Positions 17,802 through 26,217 of a stretch of DNA of 64,000 bases are shown here, one piece after another. The notes under the pieces were generated by a model that was not told the DNA's origin, did no database searches, and worked only from the letters and a program-made list of their open reading frames with translations. Location of the stretch: assembly GCF_019192965.1 (NCBI RefSeq), contig NZ_JAHTKU010000011.1, forward strand, positions 124,001 through 188,000, in the 5' to 3' direction. Position numbers and translations under genes: made by a program. The number at the start of each line of letters is the position of its first letter. Position 1 is the stretch's first letter. The DNA is from Nocardioides daeguensis. GTDB taxonomy: Bacteria > Actinomycetota > Actinomycetes > Propionibacteriales > Nocardioidaceae.

Positions 17802-18254
17802 ATGAAGAAGTCGGGTGATGTCGTCGGCCCCGTGATCGGGTACGTCCCGGGTGCCTTCGACCTGTTCCACGTCGGGCACCTCAACGCGCTGCGCCAGGCG
17901 CGGCAGTGGTGCGACGTGCTGGTGGCCGGCGTCGTCGCCGACGAGGTGTGCGTCGCGACCAAGGGCGTGCTCCCGACCGTCCCGCTCGCCGAGCGGCTCG
18001 AGATCGTCGAGGCGATCGGCATCGTCGACGCCGTCTACGCCGAGAACAGCGCCGACAAGACCGACTCGTGGCGCGACGTCGGCTTCCACCGGATCTTCAA
18101 GGGCGACGACTGGCAGGGGACCGCCAAGGGGCAGCGGCTCGAGGCGCAGATGGCCGCGCTCGGCGTCGAGGTCACCTACTTCCCCTACACGCTGCAGACC
18201 TCCTCCACCGCGCTGCGCAAGGCGCTCGCCCACCGCGGGGCCTCCTCGGCATGA
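17802..18254 (+). CDS. TagD/ECT-like cytidylyltransferase
   Basis: The 150-residue protein is a single nucleotidyltransferase-fold domain. GAFDLFHVGHLNAL near residue 18 holds the HxGH signature, and the C-terminal QTSSTALR near 136 matches the second signature (RTSSTxLR in most members). Relatives join CTP to glycerol-3-phosphate (TagD) or phosphoethanolamine, giving CDP-activated building blocks for wall teichoic acids or phospho-modified glycans. The next gene overlaps by 4 nt (ATGA) and encodes a LicD-domain protein, which in other bacteria transfers phosphorylated alcohols onto surface glycans. That is consistent with a donor-maker and transferase pair; the actual substrate is inferred, not shown. 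Confidence 0.85.
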   Translation: MKKSGDVVGPVIGYVPGAFDLFHVGHLNALRQARQWCDVLVAGVVADEVCVATKGVLPTVPLAERLEIVEAIGIVDAVYAENSADKTDSWRDVGFHRIFKGDDWQGTAKGQRLEAQMAALGVEVTYFPYTLQTSSTALRKALAHRGASSA

Positions 18255-19795
18255 CGGTCGCCGTTTCCGACGACGGCCTGCTCGTCCCGCCCGGCGGCGC
18301 GCCGCTCGTGGTCGAGATCGACGGTCACTACGTCTGGTCGCTGACCCCGCTGCGCGACGGCCGACCCTCCGGCGGGGGTTTCCTGGTGCCGTGGCCCGGT
18401 GTGCTCCGTCCCCACCTCAGCGGTCGGGGCCGGGTCCGGGTGACCGACGCCTCCGGCGCGGCCGTCCTGTACGACGACGAGGTCGGCCTCGGCACCGGAG
18501 AGGGCCCGCTCGCCGTCGTCGACCGGGCCGGCCACCGGCTCAGCGTCGACAAGGTCGGCCACCTGGCCCGCTCCTTCGCCGCCACCGACGCGGCCGTCCG
18601 CGACGAGATCCTCGCCGGCACCCGCCGCGCGATCGACGACCTGCGCGAGCACGCCGGCGTCGCGGCGTACCTCAACTACGGGGCGCTGCTCGGCGCCGTA
18701 CGCGAGGGGCGGATGCTCGCGCACGACTCCGACACCGACCTGTGCTACCTGTCGGCCCACACCTCGCCCGCGGACATCGCCACCGAGTCCTACCGGATCA
18801 CCCGCGCGATGCGGGCCCGCGGCTGGCGGGTGCTGCGGATGTCGGGCGGCGACGTGAAGCTGCTGCTGCCGCTCTCCGACGGCCGGGTCTGCCACATCGA
18901 CGTGTTCTCCGCCTTCCACGTCGGGGACACCTTCTACCAGTTCGGCAACCGCAGCGGCCGCCTGCCGCGGGAGGCGATCGTGCCGTTCTCGACGATCACC
19001 CTGCACGGCCACGCGTTCCCGGCGCCGCGCGACCCCGAGGCGATGCTCGCCTTCCTCTACGGTCCGCACTGGCGCCGCCCGGACCCGTCCTTCAAGTACG
19101 CCGACCCACCCGCCGGCGTCCGCCGCCTCGACGGGTGGCTGCGCGGCTTCCGCACCGAGATGGGCCGCTGGACCGAGTTCCACAACGGTCCACGAAGAGC
19201 CGCGGTGCCGAAGCAGCCCTCGGCGTTCGCCCAGTGGGTCGCGCCCCAGCTCGGCGCCCTGCCGGTGGCCGACCTCGGCACCGGCACCGGGCGGGACGCG
19301 CTCTGGTTCGCCTCGTCGGGGCGCCGGGTCGCGGCGCTCGACTTCTCCCGCGCCAGCATCGGCGTCGTGCGCCGCCGCGCCCGCCACCGCGGCCTCTCCC
19401 TCGAGGTGGACCAGCTGATCCTCGGCGAGCTCCGCTCCACCCTGCTGCACGGCACCCGCCTGGCCCGCGACCCCCACCACCTCCACGCCCGCCACCTCGT
19501 CGGCTGCCTCGACCCCGCCGCCCTCGACCAGCTCTGGCTGCTCGCCCGGATGGCGCTGCGCCCCGGCGGCGGCCGGCTGTTCCTCGAGTTCGCCGTCGGC
19601 GAGCCGGGCCCCGACGACGGCCTGGTCCGTCGTACCCCGGTCGAGGTGGTGCGCCGCGGCATCGAGGCCTCCGGCGGGGTCGTCGAGCGCCTCACCACCG
19701 GCCCCGGCGACGACATGTTCGACCTGCCCGACCCGGCCGTGTGCCGGATCCGCGCCGCCTGGCCGGCGCCCGCTGCCCCGAAGGAGACCCGATGA
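18251..19795 (+). CDS. LicD-domain transferase fused to SAM methyltransferase
   Basis: The predicted protein has 514 residues. An N-terminal beta-rich part of about 100 residues is unrecognised. Then comes a LicD-type domain: YLNYGALLGAVREG near residue 140 and HDSDTDLCYL near 158, the acidic metal-binding motif of phosphocholine/phosphoalcohol transferases, followed by HIDVFSAF. From about residue 335 there is a class I methyltransferase, with VADLGTGTGRDALWFA and an acidic LDFS. The start ATG overlaps the stop of the cytidylyltransferase gene, indicating tight coupling. A reasonable reading is transfer of a CDP-linked group onto a surface glycan with methylation in the same protein. The fusion order is visible; the chemistry is inference. 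Confidence 0.75.
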   Translation: MTVAVSDDGLLVPPGGAPLVVEIDGHYVWSLTPLRDGRPSGGGFLVPWPGVLRPHLSGRGRVRVTDASGAAVLYDDEVGLGTGEGPLAVVDRAGHRLSVDKVGHLARSFAATDAAVRDEILAGTRRAIDDLREHAGVAAYLNYGALLGAVREGRMLAHDSDTDLCYLSAHTSPADIATESYRITRAMRARGWRVLRMSGGDVKLLLPLSDGRVCHIDVFSAFHVGDTFYQFGNRSGRLPREAIVPFSTITLHGHAFPAPRDPEAMLAFLYGPHWRRPDPSFKYADPPAGVRRLDGWLRGFRTEMGRWTEFHNGPRRAAVPKQPSAFAQWVAPQLGALPVADLGTGTGRDALWFASSGRRVAALDFSRASIGVVRRRARHRGLSLEVDQLILGELRSTLLHGTRLARDPHHLHARHLVGCLDPAALDQLWLLARMALRPGGGRLFLEFAVGEPGPDDGLVRRTPVEVVRRGIEASGGVVERLTTGPGDDMFDLPDPAVCRIRAAWPAPAAPKETR

Positions 19796-20025
19796 CCACC
19801 ACCGACCTCGCCCACCGCGCCCGCCAGGCCCGGCGCCGGCTCCGCGCGCACGCCGGTCTGCGCGAGCGGGTCCGCGTCCTCGAGGCGGAGGTGCAGGAGA
19901 ACCGTCAGCTGAACCGGCGCATCGCCGAGCTCACCGACGTCGTCACCGAGCTGCTGATCCCGCTCGAGGCCCGGGACCAGCGACGGGTGGACGAGGTGCT
20001 CGCGAGGTTCCGCTCTGGGCTGTGA
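19792..20025 (+). CDS. Small coiled-coil protein of the LicD module
   Basis: The 77-residue protein is charged and helical throughout. The heptad-like segment LRERVRVLEAEVQENRQLNR (residues 23-42) predicts a coiled coil, and the acidic/basic tail ends in ARFRSGL. It has no signal peptide or membrane helix. Its ATG overlaps the stop of the LicD fusion gene (ATGA), so it is made from the same mRNA and may be a partner or scaffold for those enzymes. I do not recognise a named function. Confidence 0.65.
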   Translation: MTTTDLAHRARQARRRLRAHAGLRERVRVLEAEVQENRQLNRRIAELTDVVTELLIPLEARDQRRVDEVLARFRSGL

Positions 20026-20030
20026 CTGCT

Positions 20031-20091
20031 GCGGTTTGGTCCCAAACCGCGGCATTTCGGCCCCGATCGTTGCGGTTTGGGACCAAACCGC
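20031..20091. repeat. Paired-hairpin intergenic element, copy A
   Basis: Two 20-bp units, 20031-20050 and 20072-20091, are each near-palindromic (GCGGTTTGG and CCAAACCGC around a 2-base centre) and are exact reverse complements of each other. The 21-bp spacer contains CGGCCCCGA. The element lies between convergent genes. A second copy of the same layout is at 25104-25157. Confidence 0.85.
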
Positions 20092-20097
20092 AACTGG

Positions 20098-20940
20098 TCA
20101 GACCAGCGTGACGAAGTCGATCAGCTCCTCGACCCGCCCCAGCAGCGCCGGGTCGAGGTCCTGGAACCCGCGCACGCCGCCGAGGATGTGCTTCCACGCC
20201 CGGGCGATGTCGGCCTGGTCGCGGTGCGGCCAGCCGAGCTGCTGGCAGGTGCCCGTCTTCCAGTCGATGCCCTTGGGGACCTTCGGCCAGGCCGCGAAGC
20301 CGAGCCGCTCGGGCTTCACCGCCTGCCAGATGTCGATGAACGGGTGGCCGACGATGAGGACGTCCTTGCCGACCGGTGACTTCATGATGTTCTGCGCGAT
20401 CCGGCTCTCCTTGGAGCCCGCGACCAGGTGGTCGACCAGGACGCCGACGCGCCGCTGGGGGCCGGGCTTGAAGTCGCGCAGGTGGTCGGCGAGGTCGTCG
20501 ACGCCGCCGAGGTACTCCACGACGACGCCCTCGATGCGCAGGTCGTCGCCCCACACCTTCTCGACGAGTTCGGCGTCGTGTCGGCCCTCGACGAAGATCC
20601 GGCTCGCCCGCGCGACCCGCGCCTTGGCGTCGTGCACGGCGATCGAGCCGCTCGCCGTGCGGGTCGGCTTCACCGGGCCGGCCTTGGTGATCGGCGCGGT
20701 CAGGATGACCGGCTTGCCCTCGAGGAGGAATCCGGTGCCGAGGGGGAAGGTACGACGCTTGCCGTGCCGGTCCTCGAGCGTGACGGTGTCCAGGTCGCGG
20801 TCGACGGCGACGATCTCGCCGCACCAGTCGGTGGTGACCTCCTCGACCACGAGCCCCGGGTCGGCCGGCGTCTCCACCGCCCGGCCCCGCTTGGGGACCT
20901 TCCAGTCACCCGCCAGCACGTCGGTCCCGTAGCGATCCAC
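20098..20940 (-). CDS. DUF3097 family protein with TOPRIM-like segment
   Basis: The 280-residue protein belongs to a family conserved in actinobacteria beside hemW/hrcA (DUF3097). An N-terminal beta-rich part (WCGEIVAVDRDLDTVTLEDR) is followed by RIFVEGRHDAELVEKVWG and, about 40 residues on, VGVLVDHLVAGSKE. That spacing of a Glu and an Asp-containing beta strand resembles a TOPRIM metal site as in RNase M5 and DnaG, though the DxD is incomplete (DHL). A nucleic-acid-related role is therefore possible but unproven. The start is GTG 20940; TAAGGT (20954-20949) ends 8 nt upstream with no ribosome-binding site. Confidence 0.85.
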   Translation of the reverse strand: MDRYGTDVLAGDWKVPKRGRAVETPADPGLVVEEVTTDWCGEIVAVDRDLDTVTLEDRHGKRRTFPLGTGFLLEGKPVILTAPITKAGPVKPTRTASGSIAVHDAKARVARASRIFVEGRHDAELVEKVWGDDLRIEGVVVEYLGGVDDLADHLRDFKPGPQRRVGVLVDHLVAGSKESRIAQNIMKSPVGKDVLIVGHPFIDIWQAVKPERLGFAAWPKVPKGIDWKTGTCQQLGWPHRDQADIARAWKHILGGVRGFQDLDPALLGRVEELIDFVTLV

Positions 20941-20948
20941 GACGGACC

Positions 20949-20954
20949 ACCTTA
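20949..20954 (-). promoter_or_regulatory. Near-leaderless -10 of the DUF3097 gene
   Basis: TAAGGT on the minus strand ends 8 nt before GTG 20940, giving a leader of 0-1 nt. The remaining gap to 21147 holds only a doubtful 38-codon frame. Confidence 0.4.
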
Positions 20955-21147
20955 GGCCGAACCGCCGCGACTCCCGGGGCGAACACGCGGCAGCGTCAGG
21001 GTTGTGACGGGTCCTTCAGTGCTGCCCGGATCGCCGCGCCACCGCGTCCGGGTGGACCCGGGTCATGACGAGGAGATCGTCGTCCTGCCGGAAGCCGAGC
21101 GTGTTGGCCAGCGCGTTGCCGACGCCGAGCACGCTGGACGCGAGAAC

Positions 21148-21924
21148 TCAGGCCAGGGGCAGCTGGCGGCGCGCCCGGGGGACCTGTGCGTAGCCGCGCG
21201 GGATCGCGTGGTGCAGGGCCTCGACGGGGAAGGGCCAGGTGGCGGAGCCGAGCGCCTCGGCCTCCGGGACGCCACGGGTGGCGAGGTCGCGGATGGTCTC
21301 GGCGACGGCACGCAGGTCGTCGCACTGGTCCTCGACGAAGCGGCGGTCGACCACGCCGCCGTGGCCGGGGACGACGACGGTCGAGGGCGTGGTGAGGCCG
21401 AGGACCAGGTCGAGTGTCTGCGGCCAGTCGAGCGGCCACGAGTCGCTGCCCAGGGACGGCGGCGCGGCCTCCTCGACCAGGTCGCCGGCCAGCAGCACGT
21501 CGGCGTCGGGCACCCGGACGACGAGGTCGCCCGCGGTGTGGCCGCGGCCGGGATGGACCAGCTCGACCTGGCGGTCGCCGAGGTCGATGACCGAGGCGCT
21601 GGAGAAGGTGTGGTCGGCGGGCGGCGCCGCGGGATCGGTGCGGGCGGCCGCCTCCTCGGTCGCGTGGACCGGCGGGTCGTCGTACCGTTCCTTGAAGGCG
21701 GCGTTGCCGAGCACGTGGTCGAAGTGGTCGTGGGTGTTGACCACGGCGACGACCGGGCCGGCGCGCAGGTCGCCGATCGCCGCGATCGCGGCGCGGGCCT
21801 CCGCGGCCGTGGCGAGGGTGTCGACGACGACCAGGCCGCGCTCGCCCCCCACGACGACCAGGTTGACGTCGTACGACGCAACACGGCGGACCCAGACCCG
21901 GTCCGCGACCTCGGTGAACGGCAT
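21148..21924 (-). CDS. Metallo-beta-lactamase-fold hydrolase
   Basis: The 258-residue protein has the metal motif [12 protein letters not shown] (residues about 64-75), later ligands in [11 protein letters not shown] and GDLVEE, and a C-terminal VVPGHGGVV. That is the complete set for a two-metal hydrolase. The overall pattern is like lactonase, hydroxyacylglutathione hydrolase or related thioesterases, and no substrate can be assigned. ATG 21924 is chosen because TACGGT (21936-21931) ends 6 nt upstream, suggesting a leaderless mRNA; longer frames upstream have no initiation signal. Confidence 0.85.
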   Translation of the reverse strand: MPFTEVADRVWVRRVASYDVNLVVVGGERGLVVVDTLATAAEARAAIAAIGDLRAGPVVAVVNTHDHFDHVLGNAAFKERYDDPPVHATEEAAARTDPAAPPADHTFSSASVIDLGDRQVELVHPGRGHTAGDLVVRVPDADVLLAGDLVEEAAPPSLGSDSWPLDWPQTLDLVLGLTTPSTVVVPGHGGVVDRRFVEDQCDDLRAVAETIRDLATRGVPEAEALGSATWPFPVEALHHAIPRGYAQVPRARRQLPLA

Positions 21925-21930
21925 CGGTCC

Positions 21931-21936
21931 ACCGTA
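21931..21936 (-). promoter_or_regulatory. Leaderless -10 of the metallo-hydrolase gene
   Basis: TACGGT on the minus strand ends 6 nt before ATG 21924; no ribosome-binding site is seen. Confidence 0.4.
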
Positions 21937-22079
21937 GCGACCGGCCGATCGGGGGCGAGCGCCCTGTCCGCTCCCTGCCGGTCGTGACCGCGAGACGAGG
22001 TGGGCGACCTCATGGATCGGCCAGGCGTCGGGAGGGCACGTCCCGTGGGTCCGTGCATTCGAGCGGGTCCGGGCTAGGA

Positions 22080-22106
22080 TTGGCACTCCCGATGGTGGAG
22101 TGCCAA
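22080..22106 (+). promoter_or_regulatory. CIRCE operator of the hrcA-dnaJ operon
   Basis: TTGGCACTC and GAGTGCCAA form a perfect 9-9-9 inverted repeat, matching the CIRCE consensus TTAGCACTC-N9-GAGTGCTAA. A TAGGAT -10-like hexamer (22075-22080) overlaps its first base, so HrcA bound here would block transcription start. The operator precedes hrcA itself, so the circuit is autoregulatory. Confidence 0.93.
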
Positions 22107-22121
22107 GTTCAGGAGGTGGGC

Positions 22122-23153
22122 ATGCAGGAGGAGCGCAGGCTCGCCGTGCTGCGTGCGATCGTCGAGGACTACGTCTCGACGGAGGAGCCCGTCGGCTCCA
22201 AGGCGCTCGTCGAGCGCCACCACCTCAACGTCTCGCCGGCCACGATCCGCAACGACATGGCCGCGCTGGAGGACGAGGGCTACCTCCACCAGCCCCACAC
22301 GAGTGCCGGCCGGGTGCCGACCGACAAGGGCTACCGGCTCTTCGTCGACCGGCTCTCCACGGTCAAGCCGACCACCCAGGCCGAGCGTCGCGCCATCGCG
22401 GGCTTCCTCGAGGGCGCGGTCGACCTCGACGACGTCGTGCACCGCTCGGTGCGGCTGCTCGCGCAGCTGACCCGCCAGGTCGCCGTCGTCCAGTACCCCA
22501 CGCTCTCGCGTTCCACCGTGCGCCACATCGAGGTCGTCGCCCTGACGCCGATGCGTCTGCTGCTGGTGCTCATCCTCAGCTCCGGACGGGTCGAGCAGCG
22601 CCTCGTCGAGCTCGACGCCGACATCAGCGACGACGAGCTCGCGACCCTGCGCACCCGGATCAACCTCGCGGCCACCGGCGAGGTCATCGCCGACGCCGCC
22701 GCCGCGCTCCACGCGCTGGTCCGCGGCAGCGGCGAGGAGGACGCCCCCATCGCCTCGCCCGCGACCGTCGCCGTCGTCGACACCCTGGTCGAGGCGATGA
22801 GCGACCACCGCTCCGACGAGCGCGTCGTCGTCGGCGGTACGGCGAACCTGGCCCGGTTCGGCGACAGCTTCGAGACCTCGGTCCGCCCGCTGCTCGAGGC
22901 GCTCGAGGAGCAGGTCGTGCTCCTCAAGCTGCTCGGCGAGGCGACGACCGGCGGCGCGGTGACGGTCCGGATCGGCGCCGAGGGCCCGATCCAGGAGCTC
23001 GCCTCGACCAGTGTCGTGGCCACCGGCTACGGCCCCGACGACGCGCTCGCCGCGCTCGGGATCGTCGGCCCCACCCGCATGGACTACCCCGGAACGATGG
23101 CGGCGGTGCGCGCCGTGGCGCGCTACGTCTCCCGCATCCTCGACGAGAGCTGA
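22122..23153 (+). CDS. hrcA: Heat-inducible transcription repressor HrcA
   Basis: The predicted 343-residue protein starts with a winged-helix domain ([40 protein letters not shown]) and continues through the HrcA GAF-like dimerisation region to [25 protein letters not shown] C-terminal helices. HrcA binds CIRCE and is folded by GroEL, so free chaperone keeps heat-shock genes off. ATG 22122 is chosen because AGGAGG (22111-22116) lies 5 nt upstream; an earlier in-frame ATG falls within the CIRCE site. It is followed 11 bp later by dnaJ. Confidence 0.96.
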   Translation: MQEERRLAVLRAIVEDYVSTEEPVGSKALVERHHLNVSPATIRNDMAALEDEGYLHQPHTSAGRVPTDKGYRLFVDRLSTVKPTTQAERRAIAGFLEGAVDLDDVVHRSVRLLAQLTRQVAVVQYPTLSRSTVRHIEVVALTPMRLLLVLILSSGRVEQRLVELDADISDDELATLRTRINLAATGEVIADAAAALHALVRGSGEEDAPIASPATVAVVDTLVEAMSDHRSDERVVVGGTANLARFGDSFETSVRPLLEALEEQVVLLKLLGEATTGGAVTVRIGAEGPIQELASTSVVATGYGPDDALAALGIVGPTRMDYPGTMAAVRAVARYVSRILDES

Positions 23154-23164
23154 GAAGAAGAGAA

Positions 23165-24328
23165 GTGAGCCAAGACCCGTACGAGCTGCTGGGCGTCGAG
23201 CGTGACGCCGACGCCGACACCATCAAGAAGGCCTACCGCAAGCTCGCCCGCCAGCTGCACCCCGACGTCAACCCCGACCCGGAGAGCCAGGAGCGGTTCA
23301 AGCAGGTCACCGCCGCCTACGAGGTCCTGTCCGACCCGCAGAAGCGCGCGGCCTACGACCGCGGCGGCGACCCGTTCGGCGGCGGCTTCGGCGGCCAGGG
23401 CGCGGGCTTCTCGTTCACCGACATCATGGACGCGTTCTTCGGCGGCAGTCCCGGTGGTGGGGGCGGCGGCCGCGGCCCGCGGCCGCGGGTGCGCCGCGGC
23501 CAGGACGCGCTGATCCGGATCGAGGTCGAGCTGGCCGATGCGGCCTTCGGCGTCTCCCGCGAGCTCAAGGTCGACACCGCCGTGCGCTGCACCACCTGCG
23601 ACGGCGAGGGCGCCGCCCCCGGCAGCCACCCGGTGCCGTGCGAGACCTGCCGCGGCGCCGGCGAGGTCGCCCACGTCCAGCGCTCCTTCCTCGGCGAGAT
23701 CCGCACGCTGCGTCCGTGCGCGGCCTGCCGCGGGTTCGGCACCGTTATCCCCGACCCGTGCCGCGAGTGCGCGGGCGACGGCCGGGTCCGCTCGCGCCGT
23801 ACCCTCACCGTCAAGATCCCCGCCGGCGTCGACAACGGCACCCGGGTCCAGCTCAGCGAGCAGGGCGAGGTCGGCCCCGGCGGCGGCCCCGCCGGCGACC
23901 TGTACGTCGAGATCCACGTCGCCCCCCACGAGGTCTTCGAGCGTCACGGCAACGACCTGCACTGCACCGTGTCGGTGCCGATGACCGCCGCCGCGCTCGG
24001 GACGACGATCACGCTGCCCACCCTGGAGGCCGACCTCGAGCACGAGGAGGACGCGGGGGTCGAGACCTCCTTCGAGCTGCAGGTCCCGGCCGGCACGCAG
24101 TCCGGGCACCAGGTCCTGCTGCGCGGGCGCGGTGTCCCCGGGCTGCGTGGCGGCCGCGGCGACCTCGCGGTCACCGTCGCCGTCGAGACCCCGACCCGGC
24201 TCGACCCCCGCCAGGAGGAGCTGCTGCGCGAGCTGGCGGCGATCCGGGGCGAGGAGCAGCCCACCGGCGACGTCCGGCCGGCGCACAAGTCCGTGTTCGG
24301 TCGGCTCCGCGACGCGTTCACCCACTGA
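23165..24328 (+). CDS. dnaJ: Chaperone DnaJ
   Basis: The predicted 387-residue type I J-protein starts at GTG 23165. It has the J domain with HPD ([15 protein letters not shown], near residue 35) and a Gly/Phe-rich linker ([13 protein letters not shown]). Four zinc-finger repeats follow: [24 protein letters not shown] and CRECAGDG. Two C-terminal substrate-binding domains complete it. It delivers unfolded clients to DnaK and stimulates its ATPase. Being second gene of the CIRCE operon, it is the HrcA-controlled DnaJ; a second copy beside dnaK/grpE is usual in actinobacteria but lies outside this window. Confidence 0.96.
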   Translation: MSQDPYELLGVERDADADTIKKAYRKLARQLHPDVNPDPESQERFKQVTAAYEVLSDPQKRAAYDRGGDPFGGGFGGQGAGFSFTDIMDAFFGGSPGGGGGGRGPRPRVRRGQDALIRIEVELADAAFGVSRELKVDTAVRCTTCDGEGAAPGSHPVPCETCRGAGEVAHVQRSFLGEIRTLRPCAACRGFGTVIPDPCRECAGDGRVRSRRTLTVKIPAGVDNGTRVQLSEQGEVGPGGGPAGDLYVEIHVAPHEVFERHGNDLHCTVSVPMTAAALGTTITLPTLEADLEHEEDAGVETSFELQVPAGTQSGHQVLLRGRGVPGLRGGRGDLAVTVAVETPTRLDPRQEELLRELAAIRGEEQPTGDVRPAHKSVFGRLRDAFTH

Positions 24329-24346
24329 GCCGCCGGGCCACCGAGC

Positions 24347-25099
24347 ATGACCCTGCCCCAGCACCTGGTGCCGACGCTCGACGGCGTCCGCCCCGGTGAC
24401 CCCGTGACCGTCGAGGGCGACGAGGCGCACCACGCGGTCGTCGTACGCCGGCTCCGGGTGGGGGAGCGGCTGCTGCTCGCCGACGGGCTGGGCCGGGTCG
24501 CGACCGGCGAGGTGAGCGCCACCACCAAGCGTTCGTTCACGGTGGCGGTCACCGACATCGCGGACCACCCCGAGCCGCGGCCCTCGGTCACCGTCGTCCA
24601 GGCGCTGCCCAAGGGCGAGCGCGGCGAGCTCGCGGTCGAGGTGCTCACCGAGATCGGCGTCGCGCGGATCGTGCCGTGGGCCGCCGCGCGCAGCGTCGCG
24701 GTCTGGAAGGGTGAGCGTGCCACGAAGTCCCACGCGAAGTGGCAGGCCACGGCCCGCGAGGCCGCCAAGCAGGCCCGCCGCGCCTGGCATCCCGAGGTGC
24801 TGCCGCTCGCCACGAGCGACGACGTGGCCGACCTGATCGCCTCGGCCGACGTCGCGATCGTGCTGCACGAGGACGCCACCGAGCCCCTCGGCGCCCTCGC
24901 CCTGCCGGCCGACGGCCACCTGGTCGTCGTCGTGGGCCCCGAGGGCGGGCTCACCGACGACGAGGTCGCCCGGTTCGTTGCGCACGGCGCGGTCGCCGTA
25001 CGCCTCGGGGCCGAGGTGCTGCGTACCTCCACCGCCGGCGTCGCCGCCGTCGCCGCCCTGCTCGCGCGCACCCCGCGCTGGGGTGGTCTGACCAGCTGA
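24347..25099 (+). CDS. rsmE: 16S rRNA m3U1498 methyltransferase
   Basis: The predicted 250-residue SPOUT-class enzyme has an N-terminal PUA-like part (HLVPTLDGVRPGDPVTVEGD). The knot domain carries VQALPKGERGELAVEVLTEIG, VVVGPEGGLTDDEV and LGAEVLRTSTA, the SAM-binding knot loops. It methylates N3 of U1498 in the decoding centre. It starts 18 bp after dnaJ and is probably the last gene of the hrcA-dnaJ-rsmE operon; the common upstream order and the following paired-hairpin element agree. Confidence 0.95.
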   Translation: MTLPQHLVPTLDGVRPGDPVTVEGDEAHHAVVVRRLRVGERLLLADGLGRVATGEVSATTKRSFTVAVTDIADHPEPRPSVTVVQALPKGERGELAVEVLTEIGVARIVPWAAARSVAVWKGERATKSHAKWQATAREAAKQARRAWHPEVLPLATSDDVADLIASADVAIVLHEDATEPLGALALPADGHLVVVVGPEGGLTDDEVARFVAHGAVAVRLGAEVLRTSTAGVAAVAALLARTPRWGGLTS

Positions 25100-25103
25100 C
25101 GAT

Positions 25104-25157
25104 TGGGCACAAACCGCACGTCAGCGGCCCCGAATCGCACGGTTTGGTCCCAAACCG
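25104..25157. repeat. Paired-hairpin intergenic element, copy B
   Basis: A perfect hairpin unit (CGGTTTGGTCCCAAACCG, 25140-25157) is preceded by a degenerate unit (TTGGGCACAAACCGC) and a spacer with CGGCCCCGAATCG. This aligns end to end with copy A at 20031-20091, including the spacer core. It again sits between convergent genes (rsmE and the AlkZ-like gene). Confidence 0.8.
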
Positions 25158-25164
25158 CATCACC

Positions 25165-26217
25165 TCAGTGGGCCAGCAGGGTCTCCACGCGCGCGATCTC
25201 CTCGTCCAGCCCGGCCCGCTCGGTCCGGGTCAGGTCGCGGACCATCTCCACGACCGTGACCCGCCCGTCCTCGACCCGCCACAGACCGGCGAGCCAGCCG
25301 TCGACGTAGATCGACAGCGCCTGCGCGCCGTTGGCGCCCATCCACAGCCGGCGGTGCTCCGGTGCGGTGACCCGGTCCCGGCCCGCGTGGGAGAGCCAGA
25401 CGTTGTCGTAGTTGCCGAGCAGGCGCACTGGCGCCGGTGCGTCCTCGTCGGCGACCGGGGCGCCGGGGACGTCGTAGAGGACCTTGCCGTCCTCGTCCTC
25501 GTGGACCTCGAGGTCCGCCATCGCCTTCACGACCGGTCCCAGGCGGGTGATCCCGGACCACGCCGTCATGTCGGCGGCGGTGCTGGGGCCGAACGCCGCC
25601 AGGTAGCGACGCACGATCGCGGGCACGTCGGGCTCGGTCAGCGAGAGACCGGTCCATCGCTCCGCGTGGTCGTAGGCGACGGCGGTCGACCCGGTCGGCT
25701 TCCAGCAGCCGCGCGGGGGCAGCTGGACGAGCACCTCGGCGATCCGGGCCACCTGCCCGAGCTGGGTGGCGGTGTACGCCGGGAAGCGTTCGGCCAGGGC
25801 GGCCCCGAGCCGGCGCTGGGGGAGCGGGCCGTCGGCGAGGACGTCGTGGACCGCCGTCGAGAACGCCGACCGGTCGACCTCGCGCGCCGTCCCGATCGTC
25901 TGGCTGACCTTCATCTCCCGCTCGCGCACCGGCGCCGCCCAGACCGGGAGCGTCACGGCATCGGCGGGCAGGTGCAGGTGGACGGTGTCGCGCAGGCTGA
26001 GGACCCGCACCAGTGAGCGGTCCTCGATCGCCGCGCTCACCGCGACCGGGTCGAGGTCGGTGAGCCGGGCCGCCAGGGAGAGGTACGGCGACAGCGGCTC
26101 CTGGGCCTGCAGCCCGACCAGGTGTCCGATCATGTCGGTCGGGTCCATCGCGACCCGCTCGAGGAGGTGCTGGCGCAGCAGCAGGGTCCGGTTGAGCCGG
26201 AGCCGGCTGAACCTCAC
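25165..26217 (-). CDS. AlkZ-like winged-helix DNA glycosylase family protein
   Basis: The predicted 350-residue protein belongs to the family of tandem winged-helix proteins that includes the crosslink glycosylase AlkZ. The N-terminus reads LRLNRTLLLRQHLLER and then GLQAQEPLSPYLSLAAR near residue 33. The QAQ matches the QxQ catalytic motif of AlkZ-type enzymes that unhook alkylated or crosslinked bases. Later segments (VLSLRDTVHLHLPAD; GRDRVTAPEHRRLWMG) are also family-like. The start GTG (26217-26215) overlaps the stop of the upstream lipoprotein gene (GTGA), so translation is probably coupled. A base-excision activity is likely but the lesion is unknown. Confidence 0.85.
   Translation of the reverse strand: MRFSRLRLNRTLLLRQHLLERVAMDPTDMIGHLVGLQAQEPLSPYLSLAARLTDLDPVAVSAAIEDRSLVRVLSLRDTVHLHLPADAVTLPVWAAPVREREMKVSQTIGTAREVDRSAFSTAVHDVLADGPLPQRRLGAALAERFPAYTATQLGQVARIAEVLVQLPPRGCWKPTGSTAVAYDHAERWTGLSLTEPDVPAIVRRYLAAFGPSTAADMTAWSGITRLGPVVKAMADLEVHEDEDGKVLYDVPGAPVADEDAPAPVRLLGNYDNVWLSHAGRDRVTAPEHRRLWMGANGAQALSIYVDGWLAGLWRVEDGRVTVVEMVRDLTRTERAGLDEEIARVETLLAH

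Noticed and set aside
21016..21132. A 38-codon minus-strand frame following the metallo-hydrolase stop
   Set aside because: It continues in the same frame after the stop and reads somewhat protein-like (LGFRQDDDLLVMTRVH), but has no ribosome-binding site or recognised family. It could be a lost C-terminal tail; support is too weak to list it.
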